The notes beneath the pieces are model-generated. The model searched no databases, was not told the DNA's origin, and saw nothing but the letters and a program-made list of their open reading frames with translations. A stretch of DNA of 64,000 bases from Isoperla grammatica (Eukaryota; Arthropoda; Insecta; Plecoptera; Perlodidae): assembly GCA_945910005.1 (NCBI GenBank), contig OX246747.1:14578746-14642745 (forward strand), in the 5' to 3' direction. The position numbers and the translations under genes are program-made. Shown here piece after piece: positions 47,149 through 56,236 of this stretch; within the stretch, counting starts at the first letter, position 1; each line of letters begins with the position of its first letter.

Positions 47149-47504
47149 TAACAAGTTTTAAAAGTAACAAAGCTTGGCCCTGAACTTAAATTAAAGATCC
47201 AATTCAAATATGGCACAGCAGGGCGATTCTCTTCTCTCAAAACCTTGACAGGGGGCCATTTGGCAATTCATGAACTGAAAAATCCGACCCCATCTTCCAC
47301 CACACACACGGAGGAGTAACAAGTTAAGATGGTTAAGTTGGCATTCTGCGACTTACATGACCATATTTGGCTTGTGACTGACGCATGGGAATAGTTAGGT
47401 TGGGGCCACTATACCTACCATTCTTTTGGTTGTGCACGTTCGAAACGGTACACTTTAACAAGTTTTTTCGCTTTCTCTGATCCTAAACGGTTTCTAATTT
47501 TAGA
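47149..47504. other. non-coding stretch
   Basis: No coding signal or termini. It lies downstream (minus sense) of the hAT transposase remnant. Confidence 0.4.
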
Positions 47505-48290
47505 CTACACAAATCCAAATGTACTAAAAACACGCTCAATTGCTGCTGAGCTGGGAGGACATGAGTGCAGATTTTTCATAAATTGACAGAAGTCTGCAAT
47601 CGGAAGTACATCCTTCTTAGCTTTAGAGGACTTGTTTTTCATGATTTGCCACCATTTCGATGGGGAAAATTGGTAAACTTCTGATTCTGAGAACATAGAT
47701 ATTGGGAAACATTCCTCATCTTTAATTTTAAATGCTAGAAAAGCAGCTACGAAATCTGAGTTACGGTTTAGGAGCCATGCTTCTTCTTGTTCATATGTCA
47801 ATTTGTCACCACTTTACCTAGGGTCAGTCATGTTGGCAAGAAAATGAAAAGGGGTCATTGCTTGTTCGAAACGATGCATCATTGAAGCTTTATGTGGCTC
47901 TAAAGCTTCATTATTGATCATGTCAATCCAACTCTCGGTAGCGTTGCCAAGCGTAGCTGTATCACCTTGAAGTTTATCGAGGGCACAAGAGACTTATTTT
48001 AACTGCTTCTGTAGGTGTAATGCTTCTCGGTAAATACCAACATTGTCCAAGATCAACGCAATGTCTCGATTAAATGAGTCTTGTTCTTTGCGTATTTCTA
48101 CATACTTGTGCTAGTTTTCCAAGAAAGTCGACACACAGGCAACTTGGGAATTCCATCTGGTATCGTTAGGCAATTGGGGTACCAAACCATTCTTTTCTTT
48201 AAACTATCCATGAGGCTGGTGGTGATTGCGGAAATGCTTGTGTACTTCAACAATATGTTAAAATACAGTACAATAAGCCCAAATATCAAT
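47505..48290 (-). pseudogene. hAT transposase, central and C-terminal part
   Basis: The minus-strand frame at 47505-47801 ends in the hAT dimerisation domain: KWWQIMKNKSS, PIADFCQFMKNL and PPSSAAIERVFSTFGFV. The last of these is the conserved hATC box (P.SSA..ERVFST.G). Upstream, across one in-frame TAA near 47816, MTPFHFLANMTDPR fits the DPRY segment. Farther upstream the frames are broken. The catalytic first half cannot be followed. Confidence 0.75.
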
Positions 48291-48297
48291 CAATCAA

Positions 48298-48624
48298 TCA
48301 ATCCAATAGAGCTGGTAGTGGTAGCACAACTGGATCATCCTCATTTTCGTCTTCGCTGGGAATTAGATTATATCTAGATCGCTTTGAGGGTGGCTGAGTT
48401 GAGCTTCGCCTTTCTGGGTTATCAACCGGCAAAACATCCGATTCCTTGCCAGTAATGTTGTTTGATGTTGCTGGCGATGTATTTGCATGTTGCCTTACTT
48501 TGCACACATTTCGATGTGCTTCCAAACGTTTCACTGCAGTATTTTTTATAGTTTTTTGGCAAATCATGCAATAAGCTGCTACACATTTTCCTATATTAGG
48601 CCCTACCCCTATGGTACAAAGCAT
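48298..48624 (-). pseudogene. hAT transposase, BED-type zinc finger fragment
   Basis: The minus-strand frame has CMICQKTIKNTAVKRLEAHRNVC, a C..C...H...C/H finger of BED type, then a polar linker with a PPSKRSRYN motif. This is the usual N terminus of hAT transposases. With 47505-48290 it forms one decayed copy. Confidence 0.6.
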
Positions 48625-48739
48625 GTAATCAACATTTTTAGTTACAAAATAAATGCTTTATCACTTCTATACAAAATAAAAGCACGTCAACTCGCTTCTT
48701 ACCAAATATGGGCTGCTCTTGGCTTTTCGCAGTAGACGG

Positions 48740-48935
48740 GGTTTAATAAGAGGGGTGTGCCTGCCTCTCTATGCTGAGAAGATGGAAGTCTGGCTTAGTT
48801 GCACTTAGTTTTAATCTCATGTCATTCTCAGCATCAAGTCTATTTCTGTATTTTGTTTTTAACGCGGCGTATGTTGAGAATCCTCTTTCACACATATATG
48901 TAGTAGCAAACGGCATTAAATATTTGATTGCTCTT
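48740..48935 (-). pseudogene. ZBED5/SCAND3-like transposase C terminus
   Basis: The minus-strand frame reads MPFATTYMCERGFSTY, LKTKYRNRLDAENDMRL and a last QAHPSY before a TAA. The CE.GFS...K.KYRNRL...DLR order and the QAHPSH-like end are signatures of this domesticated hAT branch. Only the C terminus remains, next to the EnSpm-like gene on the same strand. Confidence 0.7.
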
Positions 48936-50403
48936 ACTGTACTGCAAGCGATTCATGTTTTTCTCGAACATATAGCCAAAAGTCAATTAAAGATTTACTT
49001 TGAAAATGTGGTTTGATATCACCATCACATGACAAATCATCTATTGATTCCTTATCTGTAAGTGGCATGTCACTGTGGTCTGGTATATTATATTGAAGTG
49101 GATTACGGATCCATGTATGCGTGTTATCAAGAGCAGAAAAATAGTTGTGTCGCAGATTATTTTCCATTCCATTTGGAGGAATACCAATGAAAGAACCAAA
49201 ATGAATAACTTTTCCCAAAATATTGCTACAGAGAACCACAAGGACAGTATTTGTTTCTTCAATTGTCACAAATTGTTTAATGATGCACCCAGTGGCACGA
49301 TGGACAAATTTTGACCTTCTGTTTTGCTTCAATGCTGTAACCAAAGCTACAATAGTGTTATTGCCAAAATCAGCAAAACTTTCAATGGTGCCATATTCAA
49401 TGGAGTTATCATTTTTGAAACTGACAACCCAGCTTGTTCTTACTTTCTCTCGTGAATGAAGCCGTGAGGTAAGCGTTCCCAAATTAGCTGATTTGACCCG
49501 GATGTAAATTAGAGGTGTATGCCTCTCCAAGACATTTCCATTTGACTTTGAATATTGGTCTAGTGCATCGTGAAGAGATTGTTGAAGCCGATCAGTATCA
49601 ACACTCCGTATACCATGAATTCCCTGATCAGCCTGATGTCCTATCTGCAACTGGTATTTCAACATTTGGAGAGAGTGCATGAATTTTGTGGAAGACACAA
49701 TCTGCTCGGCAACTTTTTGTGTTCCGTGTATGAGCAACAGAAGTGTACCATTTACGTTTTCAAACATGAAACATGACGTTGCCCACAATGGACCCCAATT
49801 ACTTACAGAATTGCCAAGATGCATCAGCTGGTGAACATTAAATGACATATGGCGCTTACCATACAACTCTTCTGCTTCCTCACAGAAGAGTTGCAAGAGA
49901 TGTTCGGCGAGGGATATTTCGGTTCTGGTTATTTGGTCTTGTAAAAGAAGGTACACGCTAGCAACTAGAACCAGCCAGTGTTGAAAATATGCTGCTGGTA
50001 GAATGTCTACTAAACAAATCGGAGAATAAAACATTAGCCAATTTCTAAACTCTGACGCCTTCCAGTGTTTTGCCTGCGTAACACTTCGAGGCACACGACT
50101 CATGTCATTGGGAGGTTTGATGCCAAGGAGGACATCATCGAGCTCATTGTTTTGGGTTCCAATGTACCATGGTTCTCTGTGGTACTTGGAATCAAGCCAA
50201 AGCCAGAAGAACTGCCGTACTACTCCCAATGCAACTGCATGCATGTAGTCTGGTATGAATGAGCTTCCAGTGTCTACAGAGGGAATGAGTGACACACATG
50301 ACGGACGCACGACTCCAAATTGACTTTTACTAGTCTCTATAGCAGTTTGAGCCTGTGCCATCATTCTCTGTTTATTTCGTAGCTGTGGGGATGGCTGCAC
50401 AAC
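48936..50403 (-). pseudogene. EnSpm/CACTA-like transposase, C-terminal part (after the SINE)
   Basis: The minus-strand frame is open for nearly 500 residues. It includes FIPDYMHAVALGVVRQFF and MSFNVHQLMHLGNSVSNWGP, then WATSCFMFENVNG. This fits the Tnp2/DUF4218 region of EnSpm/CACTA transposases (H..LGV...., NVH.L.HL...V...GPL......FE..NG). The first 33 residues of this open frame are encoded by the SINE and are not transposase. The part before the SINE is at 50817-51290. Apart from that insertion the frame is clean. Confidence 0.78.
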
Positions 50404-50816
50404 TGGATTTGTCACAACCTGCCCAGGGACTGCCACCTTATCGTGGTGGGCAGGTTTGCGTGCTTTGTTGATCCCGAGAGCTATGCCGGCGGAAGCGTAT
50501 GCTTCTGGTAGGGCCACCCTAGCCGGACAGGTCTAGGAGGAGAAGTCAGACGAAGTGCAGTCCACACCCCAATCCCCTTTCCCCCCCACTGTCCCATTGA
50601 ATATTTCTCCTCCCACTTGGCCCTGCCCTCCCTTGCTGGACTCCCGTATGACGACTCACGCGACGTACAATGGATCTGATTCGGATGTGGCTTTATTCTT
50701 CATTATCATCTTTCTCATCTTCATTATCACCCGCTCATCGTCTCGATTAGCCATCATTGCATAAATATGAGACGTTAAGCCCCATGAATCAATCAATCAA
50801 TCTGGATTTCTCACAA
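50404..50816 (+). repeat. 14-bp target duplication of the SINE
   Basis: Left copy tggatttgtcacaa (50404-50417), right copy tggatttctcacaa (50803-50816), with one mismatch. The word lies in transposase coding sequence, so the gene was split by insertion. Confidence 0.9.
50418..50802 (+). mobile_element. SINE inside the transposase gene
   Basis: Starts cctgcccagggactgccacc and carries cttctggtagggccacc. It then has the gaagtcagacgaagtgcagtc section shared with 31364-31666 and ends in (AATC)n after cgttaagcccca. The 385-bp copy is complete. The 5' head has no tRNA boxes I can see. Confidence 0.88.
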
Positions 50817-51290
50817 CAGACGATCTCTCCGTTCGTACGACCTCACCCTCATTCTCACAGAATGAGCATCCGTAGCGCCCATTGCATGATATGAGTCCTT
50901 GCATGTAACTGCGAGCTTTAGCATCAACAGTGATTACTGGTGCTGCTACATGTGATGTGAAATTGGTTTTAAGCTCTGTATGTAGCCATGAGAAGCCAGT
51001 GTGATGGAGAGAAGAAATAGACTCCACAAAGGGACGCAAACATGTATTCATGTCGGGCTTTGACTGTCCGAACCACAGACCCGCAAGAGAAATATTTCTC
51101 TTTCTGATATTAGGAGGCAAGTTAGCAATTGTAAACAAAATTGTCCAAATTTGGAAATTCGAGCTATGAAAAACAGGCACACCATCGGTATTCCAAATCA
51201 AGTTAATAGGATATTGGGAAACCTGATGAATTTCAGATAAATCCCCATCTTTTATGTCAGAAATGTCATCAGTCTCTACAGTGTTTTTTA
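50817..51290 (-). pseudogene. EnSpm/CACTA-like transposase, catalytic-side part (before the SINE)
   Basis: The minus-strand frame from about 51290 includes INLIWNTDGVPVFHSSN, ILFTIANLPPNIRKRNIS, LAGLWFGQSKPDMN and a CNGRYGCSFCENEGE zinc-like pair. NTDG...F.SS and LAGLW.G..KPDMN are hallmarks of animal EnSpm transposases. The frame starts after a stop at 51291-51293. The N-terminal part expected upstream is absent, replaced by the minisatellite. Confidence 0.8.
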
Positions 51291-51311
51291 TTTAAATATC
51301 TGTAGAGACGT
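51271..51311. repeat. short hairpin at the edge of the minisatellite
   Basis: gtctctacag and ctgtagagac face each other around an AT-rich loop, where the transposase frame ends and the array begins. Possibly a breakpoint trace. Confidence 0.5.
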
Positions 51312-51339
51312 CGATTTTCTATTAAGCTTTTCAAGGTGT

Positions 51340-54300
51340 CCTACGTGGATGCAGTAGGTTCGTGAGACGTGGTTGAAGTAGATGGAGTAGGTTCGTGAGA
51401 CGTGGTTGATCTAGATGGAGTAGGTTCGTGAGACGTGGATGGAAAGGGTGATGGAGTGGGTTCGTGAGCGGTGGTTGAAATAGATGGAGTAGGTTCGTGA
51501 GACGTGGATGGAAAGGGTGATGGAGTGGGTTCGTGAGCTGTGGTTGAAGTTGATAGAGAAGGTTCGTGAGCGGTGGTTGAAGTGGATGGAGTAGGTTCGT
51601 GAAACGTGGATGGAAAGGGTGATGGAGTGGGTTCGTGAGCTGTGGTTATAGTGGATGGAGAAGGTTCGTGAGACGTGGTTGAAGTGGATGGAGAAGGTTC
51701 GTGAGCGGTGGTTGAAGTGGATGAAGTAGGTTCGTGAGACGTGGATGGAAAGGGTGATGGAGTGGGTTCGTGAGCTGTGGTTGAAGTGGATGGAGAAGGT
51801 TCGTGAGACGTGGTTGAAGTGGATGGAGAAGGATTGTGAGCGGTGGTTGAAGTGGATGGAGTAGGTTCGTGAGACGAGGATGGAAAGGGTGATGGAGTGG
51901 GTTCGTGAGCGGTGGTTGAAGTAGATGGAGTAGGTTCGTGAGACGTGGATGGAAAGGGTGATGGAGTAGGTTCGTGAGCTGTGGTTGAAGTGGATGGAGT
52001 AGGTTCGTGAGCGGTGGTTGAAGTGGATGGAGTAGGTTCGTGAGCTGTGGTTGAAGTGGATGGAGTAGGTTCGTGAGCGGTGGTTGAAGTGGATGGAGTG
52101 GGTTCGTGAGCGGTGGTTGAAGTAGATGGAGTTGGTTCGTGAGACGTGGTTGAAGTAGATGGAGTAGGTTCGTGAGACGTGGTTGAAGTAGATGGAGTAG
52201 GTTCGTGAGCGGTGGTTGAAGTGGATGGAGTGGGTTCGTGAGACGTGGTTGAAGTAGATGGAGTAGGTTCGTGAGACGTGGTTGAAGTAGATGGAGTAGG
52301 TTCGTGAGCGGTGGTTGAAGTGGATGGAGTGGGTTCGTGAGACGTGGTTGAAGTAGATGGAGTAGGTTCGTGAGACGTGGTTGAAGTAGATGGAGTAGGT
52401 TCGTGAGCGGTGGTTGAAGTGGATGGAGTGGGTTCGTGAGACGTGGATGGAAAGGGTGATGGAGTGGGTTCGTGAGCGGTGGTTGAAGTAGATGGAGTTG
52501 GTTCGTGAGACGTGGTTGAAGTAGATGGAGTAGGTTCGTGAGCGGTGGTTGAAGTGGATGGAGTGGGTTCGTGAGACGTGGATGGAAAGGGTGATGGAGT
52601 GGGTTCGTGAGCGGTGGTTGAAGTAGATGGAGTTGGTTCGTGAGACGTGGTTGAAGTAGATGGAGTAGGTTCGTGAGACGTGGTTGAAGTAGATGGAGTA
52701 GGTTCGTGAGCGGTGGTTGAAGTGGATGGAGTGGGTTCGTGAGACGTGGATGGAAAGGGTGATGGAGTGGGTTCGTGAGCTGTGGTTGATGTGGATGGAG
52801 AAGGTTCATGAGCGGTGTTTGATGTGGATGGAGTAGGTTCGTGAGCTGTGGTTGAAGTGGATGGAGTAGGTTCGTGAGCTGTGGTTGATGTGGATGGAGA
52901 AGGTTCATGAGCGGTGTTTGAAGTGGATGGAGTAGGTTCGTGAGCTGTGGTTGAAGTGGATGGAGTAGGTTCGTGAGACGTGGATGTAAAGGGTCATGGA
53001 GTGGGTTCGTGAGCTGTGGTTGAAGTGGATGGAGAAGGTTCATGAGCGGTGTTTGAAGTGGATGGAGTAGGTTCGTGAGCTGTGGTTGAAGTGGATGGAG
53101 TAGGTTCGTGAGACGTGGATGTAAAGGGTCATGGAGAAGGTTCATGAGCGGTGGTTGAAGTGGATGGAGTATGTTCGTGAGCTGTGGTTGAAGTGGATGG
53201 AGCAGGTTCGTGAGACGTGGATGAAAAGGGTCATATAGTGGGTTCGTGAGCTGTGCTTGAAGTGGATGGAGTAGGTTCGTGAGACGTGGATGTAAAGGGT
53301 CATGGAGTGGGTTCGTGAGCTGTGGTTGAAGTGGATGGAGTGGGTTCGTGAGACGTGGATGTAAAGGGTCATGGAATCGGTTCGTGAGATGTGTTTGAAG
53401 TGGATGGAGTAGGTTCGTGAGACGTGGATTGTAAGTGTGATGGAGTGGGTTCGTGAGCTGTGGTTGAAGTGGATGGAGTAGGTTCGTGAGACGTGGATAG
53501 AGAGGGTGATAGAGTGGGTTCGTGAGCTGTGCTTGAAGTGGATGGAGTAGGTTCGTGAGACGTGGATGGAAAGGGTGATGGAGTAGGTTCGTGAGACGTG
53601 GATGTAAAGGGTCATGGAGTGGGTTCGTGAGCTGTGGTTGAAGTGGATGGAGTGGGTTCGTGAGACGTGGATGTAAAGGGTCATGGAATCGGTTCGTGAG
53701 ACGTGGATGTAAAGGGTCATGGAGTGGGTTCGTGAGCTGTGGTTGAAGTGGATGGAGTAGGTTCGTGAGACGTGGATAGAGAGGGTGATAGAGTGGGTTC
53801 GTGAGCTGTGCTTGAAGTGGATGGAGTAGGTTCGTGAGACGTGGATGGAAAGGGTGATGGAGTAGGTTCGTGAGACGTGGATGGAAAGGGTGATGGAGTA
53901 GGTTCGTGAGACGTGGATGGAAAGGGTGATGGAGTAGGTTCGTGAGACGTGGATGTAAAGGGTCATGGAGTGGGTTCGTGAGCTGTGTTTGAAGTGGATG
54001 GAGTAGGTTCGTGAGACGTAGATTGTAAGTGTGATGGAGTGGGTTCGTGAGACGTGGATGAAGTGAATGGAGTAGGTTGGTGAGACGTGGATGGTAAGTG
54101 TGATGCAGTGGGTTCGTGAGACGTGGATGAAGTGAATGGAGTAGGTTGGTGAGACGTGGATGGTAAGTGTGATGCAGTGGGTTCGTGAGACGTGGATGAA
54201 GTGAATGGAGTAGGTTGGTGAGACGTGGATGGTAAGTGTGATGCAGTGGGTTCGTGAGACGTGGATGAAGTGAATGGAGTAGGTTGGTGAGACGTGGATG

Positions 54301-54840
54301 GTAAGTGTGATGCAGTGGGTTCGTGAGACGTGGATGAAGTGAATGGAGTAGGTTGGTGAGACGTGGATGGTAAGTGTGATGCAGTGGGTTCGTGAGACGT
54401 GGATGAAGTGAATGGAGTAGGTTGGTGAGACGTGGATGGTAAGTGTGATGCAGTGGGTTCGTGAGACGTGGATGAAGTGAATGGAGTAGGTTGGTGAGAC
54501 GTGGATGGTAAGTGTGATGCAGTGGGTTCGTGAGACGTGGATGAAGTGAATGGAGTAGGTTGGTGAGACGTGGATGAAGTGAATGGAGTAGGTTGGTGAG
54601 ACGTGGATGAAGTGAATGGAGTAGGTTGGTGAGACGTGGATGGTAAGTGTGATGCAGTGGGTTCGTGAGACGTGGATGAAGTGAATGGAGTAGGTTGGTG
54701 AGACGTGGATGGTAAGTGTGATGCAGTGGGTTCGTGAGACGTGGATGAAGTGAATGGAGTAGGTTCGTGAGACGTGGATGGTAAGTGTGATGCAGTGGGT
54801 TCGTGAGCTGTGGTTGACGTGGATGGAGTCGATTGGTGAG
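51340..54840. repeat. 3.5-kb minisatellite of about 33-bp units
   Basis: The plus-strand unit is built of ggttcgtgag, cggtggttg and aagtggatggagta, 33 bp long or close to it, with about 100 copies. Subtypes (cgtggatgga aagggtgatg, ctgtggttga) are mixed in the proximal part. A regular 66-bp two-unit pattern (ggtaagtgtgatgcagtggg with gaagtgaatggagtaggt) dominates 54050-54760. The unit length is a multiple of three, so a frame stays open across it. Confidence 0.95.
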
Positions 54841-55239
54841 GTCTTGGTGAGATGTCAAAAGAGGGTGGCGTGGTTGACGAGTGGGTGAAGACGGTTCAGA
54901 AACGGATACTGCAGAAGTTGAAGTAGGATAGGGGGCGTAGATAGGGAGCTCAGAACAAAGTAGGGCAAGAAGTTCTACATCAGTCACTTCAATCTCCACC
55001 ATATCATCGAAACGTTGAGGTACCAAGTCTTCAGAACGCTCCCGACTGATTTCTGTCCCACGGCCAGTCTCATCTGCGTGCTCATCCACAGTGACAGTTT
55101 CCCCCACTGCGGGGGACGCGCACTTATTGCAATAAGCCAACCAGATTGTGTACAGCTGGGAAGCCGACACATCTCCAGACCACTCTCGCCCGGCCTGTTT
55201 GGTGGCAAGAAACTCACCAAACAGATCGGGCGGGATCAT
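51646..55239 (-). CDS. long repeat-encoded open frame with a short unique N terminus
   Basis: The 1197-residue frame begins MIPPDLFGEFLATKQAG. It has a unique segment of about 130 residues including VSASQLYTIWLAYCNK and VEIEVTDVELLALLCSELP. Then it is pure 11-residue repeat (LTNLLHPLQPQ type, variants LHHTYHPRLTN and LHHPFHPRLTN) to the end. The SASQLY..W..YC stretch faintly resembles the winged-helix tail of D5-type primases, at low confidence. The 3' tail of the LINE abuts the start, so the true 5' end may be cut off. The repeat part may be passive; whether it is translated is unknown. Confidence 0.4.
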   Translation of the reverse strand: MIPPDLFGEFLATKQAGREWSGDVSASQLYTIWLAYCNKCASPAVGETVTVDEHADETGRGTEISRERSEDLVPQRFDDMVEIEVTDVELLALLCSELPIYAPYPTSTSAVSVSEPSSPTRQPRHPLLTSHQDLTNRLHPRQPQLTNPLHHTYHPRLTNLLHSLHPRLTNPLHHTYHPRLTNLLHSLHPRLTNPLHHTYHPRLTNLLHSLHPRLTNLLHSLHPRLTNLLHSLHPRLTNPLHHTYHPRLTNLLHSLHPRLTNPLHHTYHPRLTNLLHSLHPRLTNPLHHTYHPRLTNLLHSLHPRLTNPLHHTYHPRLTNLLHSLHPRLTNPLHHTYHPRLTNLLHSLHPRLTNPLHHTYHPRLTNLLHSLHPRLTNPLHHTYHPRLTNLLHSLHPRLTNPLHHTYNLRLTNLLHPLQTQLTNPLHDPLHPRLTNLLHHPFHPRLTNLLHHPFHPRLTNLLHHPFHPRLTNLLHPLQAQLTNPLYHPLYPRLTNLLHPLQPQLTNPLHDPLHPRLTNRFHDPLHPRLTNPLHPLQPQLTNPLHDPLHPRLTNLLHHPFHPRLTNLLHPLQAQLTNPLYHPLYPRLTNLLHPLQPQLTNPLHHTYNPRLTNLLHPLQTHLTNRFHDPLHPRLTNPLHPLQPQLTNPLHDPLHPRLTNLLHPLQAQLTNPLYDPFHPRLTNLLHPLQPQLTNILHPLQPPLMNLLHDPLHPRLTNLLHPLQPQLTNLLHPLQTPLMNLLHPLQPQLTNPLHDPLHPRLTNLLHPLQPQLTNLLHPLQTPLMNLLHPHQPQLTNLLHPLQPQLTNLLHPHQTPLMNLLHPHQPQLTNPLHHPFHPRLTNPLHPLQPPLTNLLHLLQPRLTNLLHLLQPRLTNQLHLLQPPLTNPLHHPFHPRLTNPLHPLQPPLTNLLHLLQPRLTNQLHLLQPPLTNPLHHPFHPRLTNPLHPLQPPLTNLLHLLQPRLTNLLHLLQPRLTNPLHPLQPPLTNLLHLLQPRLTNLLHLLQPRLTNPLHPLQPPLTNLLHLLQPRLTNLLHLLQPRLTNQLHLLQPPLTNPLHPLQPPLTNLLHPLQPQLTNLLHPLQPPLTNLLHPLQPQLTNLLHHPFHPRLTNLLHLLQPPLTNPLHHPFHPRLTNLLHPLQPPLTILLHPLQPRLTNLLHPLQPQLTNPLHHPFHPRLTNLLHPLQPPLTNLLHPLQPRLTNLLHPL

Positions 55240-55246
55240 CTCTTGT

Positions 55247-55247
55247 A

Positions 55248-55293
<46 letters not shown>
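55247..55293. repeat. (TTA)n tail of the LINE
   Basis: The array is AAT/ATA-type on the minus strand, directly after the LINE 3' UTR, as in many CR1/L2-like elements. Confidence 0.85.
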
Positions 55294-55295
<2 letters not shown>

Positions 55296-55624
55296 TATTG
55301 ATCTATAACTCAATGCAGTGTAGTAAGCATAGAAAGGATGCAAAAATCGGGCCTTTGGGTCCATACAATCAATTATTGATTTGCATCCTTGAGTACATTA
55401 AATGACTAATCTTAAGAACCTACTGCGTGATTATGAGTGATATGGATCTGTGAAGCATAAATAGATGAAATGGTGGTGATTGTGATGGTTGTGCGAGTGA
55501 TGATGGGGCCCTATGCTTAAATCTATGCTTAAATCTATCCAGTTCGACAAGTCATAATATAACCAAATCATATCCGTGGAAATAGCTAGATTGTCATAGG
55601 TTAATTGTTCATGAAGGGCGAACG

Positions 55625-56236
55625 TCACTTGAACAGTCTACGAACGGCTGTTTTGAATTTATTTGGAGGGAGACCCTTCACATTCTGTGGTAGGGCATTC
55701 CAAGTGGCGGCGGCTCGTAGGTAGACGGACTGATGATAGGCGGCAGTGTTGGCGCGAGGGGGGCGTAACGTGACACCACGACAGCTTCCTCGCCCGTGAG
55801 TGACAGTTCTGTATACGAGTGACAGTCGTTCCAGTGGGTCAAGATCTATTAGACCGCTCATGCACCCTCTTAGGAAAATGACGTCACTTCGTTTGAAGTA
55901 GTCGGTCATGCTGGGGATATTAAGTTGCACTCTCCTGTCGTGGGCACTGAGGTTGCTGTTGTAGCCCAGGATGAGTTTGGTGGCTCTGTTTTGGATGACG
56001 TCTAATTTCTTAATATTTTCGGCAGAGGTAGGGTGCCAAGCTGGTGCACCGTACACGAGGACGGGTCTAACTAAAGCTAAGTATGTAGACCTCAGAACGG
56101 GAGTAGAGCAACCTTTCATGTTTCGAAACACGAATCCCAAGAGTTTAGAACACTTTGCTCGAGTAATGTTAGTGTGCACGTTCCACTTTAAGTCAGAGGT
56201 TATGTTTAATCCGAGTAGCTTGATTGTTTCACTCAG
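55625..56236 (-). CDS. LINE RT C-terminal region after the in-frame stop
   Basis: The frame continues the 971-residue frame without shift. It starts with LSETIKLLGLNIT and then has STYLALVRPVLVYGAPAW and LDVIQNRATKLILGY. It ends with TWNALPQNVKGL before a TGA. This is the usual thumb and C-terminal end (L.R..L.YG...W.P, L..iQ..a...I.G, WN.LP..V). It supports the view that the upstream TAA is a late mutation. Confidence 0.85.
   Translation of the reverse strand: MSETIKLLGLNITSDLKWNVHTNITRAKCSKLLGFVFRNMKGCSTPVLRSTYLALVRPVLVYGAPAWHPTSAENIKKLDVIQNRATKLILGYNSNLSAHDRRVQLNIPSMTDYFKRSDVIFLRGCMSGLIDLDPLERLSLVYRTVTHGRGSCRGVTLRPPRANTAAYHQSVYLRAAATWNALPQNVKGLPPNKFKTAVRRLFK

Noticed and set aside
48285..48303. 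Short (AATC)n run as a possible SINE tail
   Set aside because: No SINE body or duplication adjoins it.
48950..51000. CRISPR-like spacing in the neighbouring minisatellite
   Set aside because: Units are contiguous with no unique spacers, and the genome is eukaryotic.
53142..53966. 274-residue open frame within the minisatellite, second frame
   Set aside because: The repeat length is a multiple of three, so more than one frame stays open. It has no unique sequence.
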